NCBI RefSeq assembly: GCF_002288925.2 | Contig: NW_022098001.1 | Span: forward strand, 1,831,205-1,895,204 | Source: Delphinapterus leucas | Lineage: Eukaryota > Chordata > Mammalia > Artiodactyla > Monodontidae | DNA length: 64,000 nucleotides | Direction of reading: 5' to 3' | Shown: positions 1 through 10,790 of the stretch, one piece after another | Layout: each line of letters starts with the position of its first letter | Position numbering within the stretch: the stretch's first letter is position 1 | Program-made: the position numbers and the translations under genes | The notes under the pieces: generated by a model | The model's input: the letters and a program-made list of their open reading frames with translations, nothing else | Told to the model about the DNA's origin: nothing | Databases searched by the model: none

Positions 1-419
<419 letters not shown>

Positions 420-547
420 TTAATGTCAGTTGACAAGATGAAATCAACTTTTTAAGAAAATACACTCACACTAATGTAAAAGTCTATGGTATCTCAAATT
501 TCATAAAGCAGAAAATCATTTTAGCAAGAGCAACAGATCCTTTAGAA

Positions 548-771
548 CAGCGCTCCCCAATCTCTTTGGCATCAGGGAGTGGTTTCGTGGAAGACAACTT
601 TTCCACGGACGGGGGAGGGGCATGTTTCAGGCAGTAGTGCGAGCAATGGTTCAGGCGGTAATGTGAGTGATGGGGAGCAGCAGATGAAGCTTTGCTCACT
701 CACCCACCGTTCACCTCCTGCTGTGTGGCCTGGTTCCTAACAGGCCGAGGACAGGGGATTGGGGACCCCTG
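548..771 (-). mobile_element. MER1-type hAT-Charlie element
   Basis: The ends read CAGCGCTCCCCAA and GGGGACCCCTG, the MER1 termini, and internal sequence matches the MER1 non-autonomous element. Perfect 8-bp target duplications CTTTAGAA flank it at 540-547 and 772-779, as expected for hAT. It is a short internally reduced copy lying in the same direction as EMC2 transcription. Confidence 0.85.
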
Positions 772-1849
772 CTTTAGAAGACTGAAAATGCATTACAACC
801 GATATTACAACCATCTTTAAAAGTAGTGTACAGCATGGGTCTGCTACAAATATCTTCTATCCCTTTAAGCAACTATGGATCATAGCTTTTTTGGGTTACA
901 ATGTTCAGAATTTGATAAAAGCTAAGGATTATTTTCTCAGAAAAACAAATAAAATTATACATTGAAATCTCAAAAATTCAAGGTGCTCCTGAAGTTTACC
1001 CATTGACTCAAGAATATAAAATTTTCATAATCAGGGTATCATATTAGGCTATCAGCACTGAAGAAACATTCATCACAAAACTCTCTTAATAACAACATTA
1101 CTACAACAGTCCATATAAAGATACACAATTACACAGGGAAATACACAGAAGAAAAAATTAGGACAAAGGAAATTTTTTGATTATATATAAAGATAAAAAT
1201 GAATAATGTAAAGTAAGGTCAAAGGCACTAGCAAACAACAAAAGTTGAGAGAACAACTTTGCATATTAATACAATAGGGAACTCTGGAGTTTCAAAGAAC
1301 AGCATTTTGACAATAGCAGAAATAATAACTGGGGTGGGGGAGTACCTAACCCAGAAAAAAGATCCCTTTTTTATATGGCTAAGGTAGAATTAACTGTCCA
1401 GTTCACCAATTACATACATGCTTTCTTACTCTTACCTCTTGAAAATCTTACATATTCATCTGAAGTATTACCTTCTTCCTTCTATTGACATACATGTTGT
1501 ACAGATTTAAATAGTTGAATTAAGTTGTTGTTGAACACATGAGTTAAATAAACAATATGCTATGCTTCTATAGAATATATCTAAGAGAAGCATATAGGAT
1601 TTTCACTACCTTTATATGCATTACCTGAGTCCCTACAGTTCGAAGTCTACAAAAGAAAACAAAAATCATCATAAGATGAAAATGGACCCTAAGTGAATTT
1701 ACAAAAACGGTCTTAGAAAATCATTACAAATTAACATAGTTAATTTCTTCTACTGAAACCTAGAAATCACCTTGACTCTCACTCTGCACAGGAAGTAACT
1801 TGAACTGAATCTTAAAGGTTGAAGAGGAATTGAGCAGGCAAACAAAAAA

Positions 1850-2616
1850 GTAGGTTACTCATACCCCACAGGTTAAGGACTCAGTCTCAAAAGACTGCCC
1901 CCACTTCAGAAACCAACACAAGTCAGGGATACCCATATTTCTGAGCAACTCGTTACAAAATCAGGGGTTCCTTTCTACAACTCCCTCATCCAGTTTGATA
2001 CTTGCTAGAGTGGCTGAAAGAACTCAGGAAAGTGCTTCACTTACTATTACTGGTTTTTTATAAAGGATACAACTCAGGAAACAACCAAATGGAAGAGATA
2101 CACAGAGCAAAGAGCTGGGGGGTGGGAGGGGGTTTTCGGGGGCATAGGAGTACCCTCTCTGAGTGAGTCACCATCCCAGCATCTTGATGTATCCACCAAC
2201 CTAGAAGTTCTACGAACCCTGAAGTTTAGGGGCTTTTATGAAGGTTTCAGTCTGTAGGCATGACTGATTAGATCCTTAGACACTGGTTATTAAGTCAATC
2301 TCCAGATCCTCTCCCCTTCCAGCAGGTTGAGAGGTAGGGTTGAAAGTTCCAACCCTTCACTCAAGTCTTGGTCTTACCAGTGACCAGCCCCCATCCCGAA
2401 GCTATCCAGCCACCAGTTATTCAGTGGTATATAAAAAGACATGTATCACTATAAATCTCAGAAGATGTTGTATGTGGAACCCAGGACTAAGACCAAATAT
2501 TATAACAGAAGATGTTCCTATCAACCTTATCACTAAGGAAATTACAAGGGTTTAGGAGCTCTGTGCCAGAAATTGGGGATGAAGACCAAATATACATTAT
2601 ACCTTATTACATCACA
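1850..2616 (-). mobile_element. Old solo LTR of an endogenous retrovirus, family not named
   Basis: Read on the minus strand, the block begins TGTGATGTAATAAGG and runs for about 770 bases. It resembles a widespread mammalian LTR with characteristic segments such as ATAAAGGATACAACTCAGG (plus strand, near 2060). No internal retroviral genes accompany it. The left boundary is approximate. It is old and diverged, lies in EMC2 intron 1 in the sense direction, and I cannot name the subfamily with confidence. Confidence 0.55.
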
Positions 2617-2665
2617 ATATAACATATATCCACAAGATAACATGCATATAACATATATCCACAAG
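2617..2665 (+). repeat. Perfect 20-bp direct repeat with 29-bp period
   Basis: The same 20-base AT-rich string occurs at 2617-2636 and 2646-2665, immediately beside the end of the LTR at 1850-2616. It is a two-copy tandem duplication. Confidence 0.85.
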
Positions 2666-3517
2666 GTCCACAACCTGGGTTCTCAGAACTCGTTCAAACC
2701 ACATCCCCTATACCATAGTTATACTGTCTGAAGTTGACATTCTCTGTCAACCTGGCAGACTATTTTAAAATAGGAAGGGCCTCGGGAATACAAATTTATT
2801 TAGTGTTTTACAAATCTGTTCCACAAAACTGCACCCCTCGCCTGTACCCTGACACCCAAATTAAGAAATGCTAGCCCAGGCGAATTAATAAAATATGCAG
2901 TTTGAATTTAAGAAATATCTTTTAATCTATTAGATTATTTCTTAACTTGCTTTAGAATGCCCTTTAAGAAACTGTAGAATTCCTTCCCATAAACTAGAGA
3001 CTAAAAGAGAAAAACTGGTCCCATCTCCTTTTTTGTCAAATTTCTCATTTACCAACAGTACTCAATTTTCCATCAGTCTCCTCCTACTTATTCATAATCA
3101 AAGTATATTACTGGAAAATCTCTGACTTTTAAAACATTCTCTTTCACCCACTGTCATGTCCCCCATGACTTCTAATTAGTCATTCAAAAATATATTAATA
3201 CATACTTTTTATAACATGCTATAAACGTAATGATGAAAAAGAATCATCCAGTGTGCCTAAGAAATTGACAAGTTAACAGAAAAACTGCAAACAGCAGCAA
3301 AATAATGTGATAAAAGGTAAGATAGTGGTTATGTTCAGAGCACTAAGAAAGCAAGGTGAGGGAAAGATTAATTTCACCTGGCAGGGAGAAAGGGTTAAAG
3401 AAGACACCTGTGATATGTGAATTAAGCCCTAAGGATCAAAGGGAGTTTGTTAGATGAATTCTACAACAAAGAGCATAAACTATGGTAGAGGAATAAAAGT
3501 ATCTCATTTGGTAAGGC

Positions 3518-3862
3518 AAGGGTCTCCAACCTCCAGGTCATGGATCAGTACCAGTCCATGGCTTGTCAGGAACCGGGCCGCATAGCAGGAGCTGAGTGCA
3601 GCGGGCAAGTGATCAAAGCTTCATCTGTATTTACAGCCACTCCTCATCATTCTCATTACTGCCTGAGCTCCACCTCCTGTCAGCATTATGGTGAATTTTA
3701 TAATTATTTCACTACATATTACAATGTAATAACAATAGAAATAAAGTGCACAACAAATGTAATGTGCTGGAATCATCCCAAAACCATCCACCCTACCCTG
3801 GTCCGTGGAAAAATTGTCTTCCGTGAAACCAGTCCCTGGTACCAAAAAGGTACCAACCTTTT
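3518..3862 (+). mobile_element. MER1B-like hAT-Charlie element
   Basis: The copy starts CAAGGGTCTCCAACCTCC and ends in the family's TGGTACCAAAAAGGT tail. In between are the diagnostic stretches TTTACAGCC and ACAATGTAATAAC typical of MER1. The 3' terminus is slightly damaged. It lies opposite to the copy at 548-771. An open frame across it is a by-product of the repeat. Confidence 0.8.
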
Positions 3863-4045
3863 CCCAGGGACTGGGAAAGTGCCCAACCCACCTACTGGGG
3901 GAGAGAGAGAAGGCAGGCAAAGGAGTTCCTTCAGGCCATTGCAAAATGGAGCTCAGGTTAATTCTTAGTTTATGTAACCCACAGCAGGGGTGGGGAACAT
4001 GTTTCTCTGTCAAAGACTACTCCCAGAGACCCTTAAAAAAAAACC

Positions 4046-4593
4046 TGAAGGATCACTCACCAGAAGAAGGAAAATTAGGAGAGCAAAGTATAATAGGAAA
4101 GAACAAATCTGGCTCCATATTGTATCTTTTTCTTTTACTTTAACCTTTGTATTCTATTGCTTTTGCTACAAGTTAAGAGTGTTGCCTAATGGCCTGAAAT
4201 ATACAGGCCAGCCCTTTCTCAAGACTCCAACCTTTAAAGGTATAACACTTTTCTACTTATACAGAGATAAGAAGTTGCAAACAGAGTATAAAGTTTGTCT
4301 TGTTGGAGGTTTTCAGGAACATCATGACCTGACCTACATGAACAGATGCAAGAACAAAGGATTTTGACACCAAGAAGTTTGCAGCAATCAACCATACCCC
4401 CTCTCCTCTTTTAGTTATAAAAGAGCCTGAATTCTAACTGGGGTAAGATGGTTCTTTGGGACACCAGTCCACCATCTTCTCAGCTGGCTGGCTTTCTGAA
4501 TAAAGTCACTATTCCTTGTCCCAACAACTCACCTCTCGATTTATTAGTCTGTTGCTCGTTGAGCAGAATGATCTTGGACTTGGTAATAAAAGC
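4046..4593 (+). mobile_element. Solo LTR, class I ERV-like
   Basis: A block of about 550 bp has the order expected of an LTR: a U3-like part, a TATA box (TATAAA, 4416-4421), then a polyadenylation signal AATAAA (4499-4504) about 80 bases on, then a U5-like tail. No gag, pol or env remnants adjoin it. It lies antisense to EMC2 in intron 1. Boundaries are approximate and the subfamily is not identified. Confidence 0.5.
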
Positions 4594-4911
4594 ACTTTTT
4601 CTAAAGATTAACTAGGAAAAACAATGAGCCCTTTCACGCAAATATTTCCCTATTTACCCAAGTTCTAAATTTTAAAAGAAAACCAAATTGAGTATAACAT
4701 GTACTTCAAGATATTTTTAAAGCAAGGTAAAAAGTATTATCTATGCACTGTTATGACTCCCTCAAAGATATATTTAAAGTGTTACATACACTTCAATTTT
4801 GCCTCACAATTCTTTTCACTATCCAAAGGTTTTTCCTGTGTTTCAAAACTCCCATAAGCTTTAAATTTTTATCTTCTTTCTTCAGATATCTCTTCTACTA
4901 TCTAAAGGCAC

Positions 4912-5150
4912 TAGTGTGTAGTGGTTAAAAGTGAAGATGCAAAATTCAAACTGCTGGAGTTCAAATGCCAGTTCTACCACTTTCTATCTGTGTGATATTG
5001 GATAGTTAACACTTTTCACTTTAATGTTCTCATCTAAAAAGTGGAGATGAAAAATAATAATACCTGTATCATATAGTTGTTGTGGTAAGCACTGTGAGAT
5101 AATTTATGTGTTTAGAACAGTGTATGGTACAAAATGTGCTCAAAAAAATT
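4912..5150 (+). repeat. MIR SINE
   Basis: The MIR core order is visible: a GTAGTGGTTAAAAGTG head, GAGTTCAAATGCCAG, the TGTGTGATATTGG segment, and the tail resembling TAGAACAGTGTATGG. It is an ancient mammal-wide tRNA-derived repeat, strongly diverged. Confidence 0.75.
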
Positions 5151-5353
5151 TAAGCTATTAATGTTCTACCCTCTGTTTCCTTACCTGTTCTCATACCCAC
5201 TTTTAATTCTCTTTTGTTTCTGAACCAAAAGGCTTTGAAACTTCTCTGCAAGCCACCAGTACATTCTCTAAAACCAAATGCTATTTATCTTTTCCTAATC
5301 CTTCCATCTTTGGTTTTGGTCTTCATATTTCATTTAAAGCAGGAGACTGAAAG

Positions 5354-5606
5354 CAGGGGTCAATAAACTAAAGTCCCAGGACCAAATTTTGCAGCCACTT
5401 GTTTTATAGATAAAGTTTTACCAGAACACAGGCACCCCCCACCCCCCAAAAAAAACCCAAAACAAAAAAACCCACAGGTACCCTTATTCATTTCGGTACT
5501 GTCTGACTGTTTCTGTGCTACAATGGTAGAGCTGAATAGTTGAGACAAACCATATGTCACACAAAGCTGAAAATATTTACTACCTGGCCCTTTACAGAAA
5601 ATAATG
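5354..5606 (-). mobile_element. MER3 hAT-Charlie element
   Basis: It begins CAGGGGTCAATAAACTA, and its far end carries AATATTTACTACCTGGCCCTTTACAG, the MER3 end, written here across the boundary near 5570-5605. The middle is interrupted by a low-complexity C/A-rich tract at about 5432-5475. Confidence 0.75.
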
Positions 5607-5629
5607 CCAATTCCAGATTTAGAGCATGA

Positions 5630-5810
5630 AGTGGCATAAAGACATAGGAGCTACAGTCAGAGGACTTTGGTTTAAATCCCAATGCTGCTACTTAGCATAG
5701 TCATCTTGGACCTGTTATATAACATTTCTAACCTCAGCTATAAAATACAGAAGATCACAAGCCTATCTGCCATGAACGTTACATAAAGCAAAACCTAGAC
5801 CCCTCAAATG
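5630..5810 (+). repeat. MIR SINE, diverged
   Basis: Segments such as GGTTTAAATCCCAATGCTGC followed by a pyrimidine-rich stretch and CAGCTATAAAATACAG follow the MIR order. Boundaries are approximate. Confidence 0.55.
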
Positions 5811-6764
5811 TCTTAGCCAGTACAATGCTGGGGGTTGGGGTGGGGGGTAATCTGTTTTTAATCTGATTCTGATTACCTTTAGATAAGGCATGCACTCACC
5901 AGTTCTTCATAGGCACCACTATCATCTTTCACGTAATTTCACACATTATCCTCATCTTCTTGGCATCTGAGTTTAGAACTCCTAATATCAGGTAATTTAT
6001 GTAAAGCACTTCATAAAATATAAAGTGCTACAAAAATTTTAATTAGCATTTACTGAGAGCTATTTTTTGACTCTCACCACTATGCTGGTCATTGGAAGCA
6101 CTGAGAAGATTTGTGTGTGTACAGAATGTAAACAAGTAATTAAAATATGAGGGGTGTTTGTAAATTATACTTCAATGAAAAAAATATGATGGGTGACATT
6201 AATAAGGTTCATTAAAAACTCTAACTATCCTCCAGTTATAATCAAAGAATTTCTTCCTGCAAAAAATACTAATGATGCCCCTAGCATTTGAGAAGCTCTT
6301 GGCCAACAGGCTCTTGGTTGTTTCCATTATTTGTTACGTTTTAAAAAGTCAGTTGTGTTTGCATGCAAACCAGTTCATGGCAGTTAAACTTAATGTAATT
6401 ATATACTATAATTAAATATTACAAAAGCCAAAAAAAACGTGAGTTTAAAAGATAGACTTTTTCTATAAAACAAAGCTGGATGCTTTAAAAAGACTCCACA
6501 AAGGTAAAGAGCTTTCAAAAACTGCTGTTATATTAAGGTGACTCAATGCACTGACTTGTGCACTGAAGCTGCTATACAAGGGTCTTTATGTTCTTGTTCC
6601 ATGTTACAGAAAGCAAAGTTGAAAATGGTTTATTAAAGATGACAAGGAATTTCAATCAGGAGATCCCTATCAAAGAAAAAGCCCTGCCCTATATCAAAAG
6701 TCCATTTAAAATTTTAAGTTTAACAAAAGGAGTCACTGATCTTTTTTTTTTTTTTTTAAATAGG

Positions 6765-7035
6765 AAAGTGGCTCCCAACTATCTACAAAATAAAGTCCAA
6801 ATTCCTTAGGCTAGTATTCAAGGCACCAACCTACCTCTCCAGCTCTTACCTTGCAAAAATGACCTTCACTAAATATTTACATATCCATAAATATGAACCT
6901 TTAGTGCAGAAGTGAAATCTCAGGGCACATGCCATGAGACCTGGGACCCTGCCTGTCTTTTTCAGCACTGTATCCTCAAGAACTGGAACAGCAGCTGGCA
7001 CAAAGTACTCAAATATATGTTTAACTAACATGTCA
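6765..7035 (+). repeat. LINE-2 3' fragment
   Basis: The strings AATAAAGTCCAAATTCCTTAG and CAAGGCACCAACCTACCTCT, then a terminal part resembling CAGCTGGCACAAAGTACTCA, match the order of the L2 3' end. It is an ancient, heavily diverged copy with internal loss. Confidence 0.6.
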
Positions 7036-7887
7036 TTTAGCATACAGGCTAATAATTAAAGCTAGGTGTGGATGATTACCCACAGAAGACATTCAACCTT
7101 TTTAGAGCTCTTTGAAGCTGATGGGACCTTTGAACCAACTTTCCCCCAGAAATATGTACATGTTTAAAAACACACTCAATTTTGCATATAATTTCAGGAA
7201 AGTCACAGACCACATAACACCTATGCCTGCATCAGTTAGAAGTCTGTTGAACTCAGGATTAATCACCACCAATAACAGATTAAGAAGAGGGCTAAGGAAA
7301 GAACCACTGGGGACATCAAAAATTAAGGAGCAAATGGATGTAGAGAACACAGCAAAGTTCTGAAAAGTAAAAAGAGAGCCTTAATGCTATTAAGAAACCA
7401 AGAAAGAATTTTTCATAGAGGGAATGACCTGCAATGACAAATGTAGTATAGATGTACAAAACAGATACATTAGACACGGCATTAGATCTCCCTAGAAATC
7501 TTACTAGACTAATAGAGCATGGAAACCAAATTGTGGTTGTTTAAAGGACTGAATAAAAAGAGAAGTAGAGACAGTGAGCATATACAACTAAAATCCCCTC
7601 AAATATTTTTAATAAATATTTTTTCAACAAATATTCATTTAATGCCTATTATAGGCCAGGCACTGTGCAAGGTATCCTATCCATATTCTGCCCAAATACC
7701 CTATTCTCAACAAACTTGACTATACCCTCCTTCAACTCTTTCCCACCTCCAAACTCCTCTATATAATAAACATCAATAACTTTCAACTGGCTTATAAATA
7801 AACCATATACCTACTTTTTTATAGAGCCCAACAGAGACTGAGAGTGTTAAACTTAGTATATACGTCTTTTATAAATATGTAATAAAC

Positions 7888-8103
7888 TTTTTTTTTTTTT
7901 TTCTTTTTTTTGCGGTACGCGGGCCTCTCACTGCTGTGGCCTCTCCCGTTGCGGAGCACAGGCTCTGGACGCGCAGGCTCAGCGGCCATGGCCCACGGTC
8001 CCAGACGCTCCGCGGCACATGGGATCCTCCCGGACCAGGGCACAAACCCGTATCCCCTGCATGGGCAGGCGGACTCCCAACCACTGCGCCACCAGGGAAG
8101 CCC
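7888..8103 (-). mobile_element. CHR SINE (tRNA-derived), well preserved
   Basis: The plus strand shows a poly-T tail, then TGCGGTACGCGGGCCTCTCA, then the inverted tRNA-like head ending GCGCCACCAGGGAAGCCC. On the minus strand this is a full-length CHR-2-type element with A- and B-box-like sequences near its 5' end. No clear target duplication could be found. It lies in the same direction as EMC2. Several overlapping open frames here are translations of the SINE. Confidence 0.92.
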
Positions 8104-8429
8104 TATTCAATGGAATTCTTAAAGCACACAGGTCAACTGACACTCCCGCCCCCCCTCCAAATCTAAACAAAAAAACTACCCCGAGGGTCCTCCCATTACC
8201 CTCTTGTTACCAAAAGTCTCTGAAAGAAAAATCTACAATACTCTTTTCCTAAAAGTCTCCTAAAATAGAATTTTAATTCTACTTATTGATTACATTAATT
8301 AAAATGAGCAAACTATATTCTATTTGCTAAGTGAGTTGCCTAAGTCTAAGATACTAAAAATATCACTCCAATACTAAGAAAATTACTTATAGTATTTTTT
8401 GTGATGATTTTTAAATTTTTTAATCCTAC

Positions 8430-8940
8430 TAACAATTCATTTAGTCAACAGATCACCAAGTTCCTCCAATATGTCATGCACTAGAACAAGATAGGCCTGG
8501 TCCCTCTTCATTCGAGGAGAGACATTTTTAAACTTAACACAATTGGGTAAGTACTTCAGTACTATGAGGACACATAGTTAAAGGACCAGGGGTAAGTTTT
8601 GTTGCTTGTTTTTGTTGTCTTTTCTCTTTTAAATTTTGGTGGCGGGATGGAGAATGGGCGGGGGTAGGGTGGTCAAGGAAGGCTCTCTGAAGTATGTGAC
8701 CTTTGAGGGGAATGCCGAGAAATGATAAAAGTATAGTCGGTAGAGCAGAGTATAAGAGTAGAACCAGGAGGGAAGAACACTCCTATCAGAAGGAATAGCT
8801 TGTATCCAGTCTTAAGACTAGAGGAGCATCGCATATTTAGGGAATTCAACAAAAGCCAGCGTGGCCAGCTCACAGAGCAAGGGTAAGAGTAGCTTAAGAT
8901 AAAGCTGGAGACACAGGCAGGTGTCAGATCATCTTTTTAT
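8430..8940 (+). repeat. Ancient mammalian repeat, family unresolved
   Basis: Phrases such as CATGCACTAGAACAAGATAGG, AGGAAGGCTCTCTGAAG and GGAATAGCTTGTATCCAG follow the order of a common old mammalian repeat also seen at 58940-59360. I cannot name the family from sequence alone. Confidence 0.35.
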
Positions 8941-9029
8941 ATGTATTTAATAGTTTAAAAGCACTTTAACATACGTTTTCCCTTTTGTTCCTCAACAAAC
9001 TTGTGAAGTAGTTATCACTGATTAATCTA

Positions 9030-9430
9030 AATCTAATTATGTCACTCATCTTTAGAATGTCCACAGGGTAAGGTCCAAGTTACTTAAATTACCTTGTCTG
9101 CTGGTAGTTACACACCTACTCCTTCCCTACCATTCTACACAACACTATCATCTAAGAAACTTATATTGAACATACCTTCAAAATAGCACCTTCGAAATAC
9201 CATGAAATATTTGAAAATTTCTTAAAAGCATTAAAAATAACAGCCACGTATCTACTGAAGGAATATACCCTGACACAAGCCTTTTAAAACTATGTTACAA
9301 GTCTGTCCTCCTCCATTTGACTATGAACTCCCTGAAGGCAGGGACTGTGTTACTTAATTTGCTGTCTCCAAGTACTGAGAACTTAATACTTTTAATATAA
9401 TGGATTCCCCAGTACAGGTAGAAGCACTGC
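9030..9430 (+). repeat. LINE-2 3' fragments
   Basis: The stretch at 9055-9170 follows the L2 order (TCTTTAGAATGTCC, AGGTCCAAGTTAC). The stretch at 9300-9400 has the L2 terminal phrase ACTATGAACTCCCTGAAGGCAGGGACTGTG, split here by divergence. Strongly decayed. Confidence 0.55.
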
Positions 9431-10453
9431 AGTTCAGTGTGCTAGAAGCCACAAAAGCAATAATACATCACTGAATTCACTTCCAGTATAAAAGAATTTT
9501 ACCTTTTCCCATTATTGTTTTCAACTTTGTAATACTGGAAAGATTTACTCACCACTGAACAATCAATATAGTTTTCAGTCCACATGTTATCAGGCCATTA
9601 TTTAAATATCCGAACAAATAAGCTACTGAAGTCTACTGTGAAATGTTGGGAATATAAACTTCGATTACACAAATTCCATGCCTTAGAGAAACTCAAGGCT
9701 CTTCTCTTAAGCATGCATGCCTCCCATGAAAGTTTTTAAGAAAGGAAAATCTCTTACAGAACTCGTCCAAAGTTTGGCTGCTTCCAAATTTAAACACAAA
9801 CTCCACCTCAGATTAAACCAGAGGTACTTCCCCTTCAGAAAAGGAATTACTGGTAGGGAATAAGAAGGAAGTTGTGTGTGTAAATGTGTTTTGAGGGGGA
9901 ATGGGACAGGGAATAATTAACAAGGGGAGAAATCAGAAACCCAGTTTTGAAGAGAGAATGAAATGTAAACTGGCATGTAAAAGAATCAGATATGTTCACG
10001 GGTTTTCCACACACCTTTACTACACAGAATTGTAACCCTTACAGAGCACTTCAAAGGCCTGTACAGGCCGTGTATTTCTCGGCTGCAAAGACGCTTCTGC
10101 AGGCAACTATCCCGCCTCCTCCGCGCCGCCCAGCAGCCACAGGAAACGTATGACAACCCTAGCCCCAGGTCCCGGCCGCCTTTCAATGGAAGCTACCCTG
10201 GGCCGTTGGACTGGCGCGGAGGTAGGACGGTCGGTCAGCCTACTGGCGCAAGAGGTGGGAAACACCGCAGACCCCAGTCGGTGGCCGGGCCAATGAAGGG
10301 GTCAGCCTCAACCTCCACCTCAGCCACCACCACAGCTCTGCCGGTCCAATGCCGAAGAGAGACCGGAAAATCCAGCTCTCCGAGGGCAGCAGGGACTCCC
10401 GAACGGCTTCCCACGGCTTCTGGTCTTTCCGCGCCCGCCCCGGCAGCAGTTAC

Positions 10454-10493
10454 CTTCCCATGTGACATCGTAAAGCTCTGAGACCTTCGCCAT
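10454..10493 (-). CDS. EMC2: EMC2 exon 1, coding part (start of the protein)
   Basis: EMC2 is a TPR-repeat subunit of the ER membrane protein complex. It lies on the cytosolic side and helps scaffold the insertase that places tail-anchored and multipass proteins in the membrane (known for the family). The exon reads MAKVSELYDVTWE plus one base and is followed by a GTAAC donor at 10453-10449. The leftover G joins AA from exon 2 to give a Glu codon, so the junction reads WEEMRDK as in vertebrate EMC2. The ATG (10493-10491) has A at -3 and G at +4, a strong Kozak context, and lies inside a CpG island. An open frame runs past the donor into the intron, but it loses all resemblance to EMC2 there. 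The 5' UTR and transcription start are not defined by sequence alone. Identity is very secure. Confidence 0.96.
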
Positions 10494-10496
10494 CTT
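10488..10496 (-). promoter_or_regulatory. YY1-type motif overlapping the EMC2 ATG
   Basis: On the minus strand the bases read AAGATGGCG, the core of the YY1 site, with the ATG of the motif being the EMC2 start codon. YY1 sites placed over the start codon just downstream of the transcription start are common in TATA-less housekeeping genes. This suggests transcription begins a short distance upstream of 10500. Confidence 0.6.
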
Positions 10497-10720
10497 CTCA
10501 GAACCTGGAGGCAACCGGGCGAGAGGGCGGGGAGATGTGGTCACACGACCCGAGACTAGGCGGTGGCGAATTACGACACCATTTCTCATTGGCCAAGAGC
10601 GCGGAGGGGGCGGGATCCGCCTCACACGTGCACGCGGCTCTGCCGAGGGGCAGTCGGGAAAGGGGGCGGGACGAGCTGGGCGGTGCGCCGCGCGTTAAGG
10701 TCTGTGAGGACGCGGGGGCG

Positions 10721-10765
10721 GAGCCGCTGGAGCCGGAGCCGCTGGAGCGGGAGCCGCTGAAGCCG
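10721..10765 (+). repeat. 15-bp GC-rich minisatellite, three copies
   Basis: Three adjacent units of the form GAGCCGCTGGAGCSG lie at 10721-10735, 10736-10750 and 10751-10765, with one to three changes between units. The array sits at the outer edge of the EMC2 CpG island and directly follows a GC box. Confidence 0.85.
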
Positions 10766-10790
10766 GTTTGGGGTGAGATGTCTATTTTAC

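Larger units (their letters stand above)
10060..10790. promoter_or_regulatory. EMC2: CpG-island promoter of EMC2
   Basis: The sequence changes abruptly from AT-rich flanks to GC-rich DNA with many CpG dinucleotides around the EMC2 start codon. No TATA box is placed upstream of the ATG on the minus strand, which is the usual layout for a housekeeping gene. Upstream of the ATG lie an inverted CCAAT box (ATTGG, 10588-10592) and GC boxes at 10606-10615, about 10661-10670 and 10714-10723. Further CCAAT motifs on the plus strand occur near 10288 and 10345, inside the start of intron 1. An E-box CACGTG lies near 10625. Such promoters often fire in both directions, but this window gives no proof of a divergent transcript. 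Confidence 0.85.

Noticed and set aside
3540..4143. Overlapping frames of 110-142 codons
   Set aside because: They translate the MER1 element and adjoining sequence.
7819..8252. Cluster of six overlapping open frames
   Set aside because: All lie over a CHR SINE; similar Pro/Arg-rich peptides recur at each other SINE copy.
10206..10481. 91-codon plus-strand frame in the CpG island
   Set aside because: Antisense to EMC2 exon 1 and intron 1 start, with low-complexity Ala/Thr/Ser composition typical of CpG-island frames.
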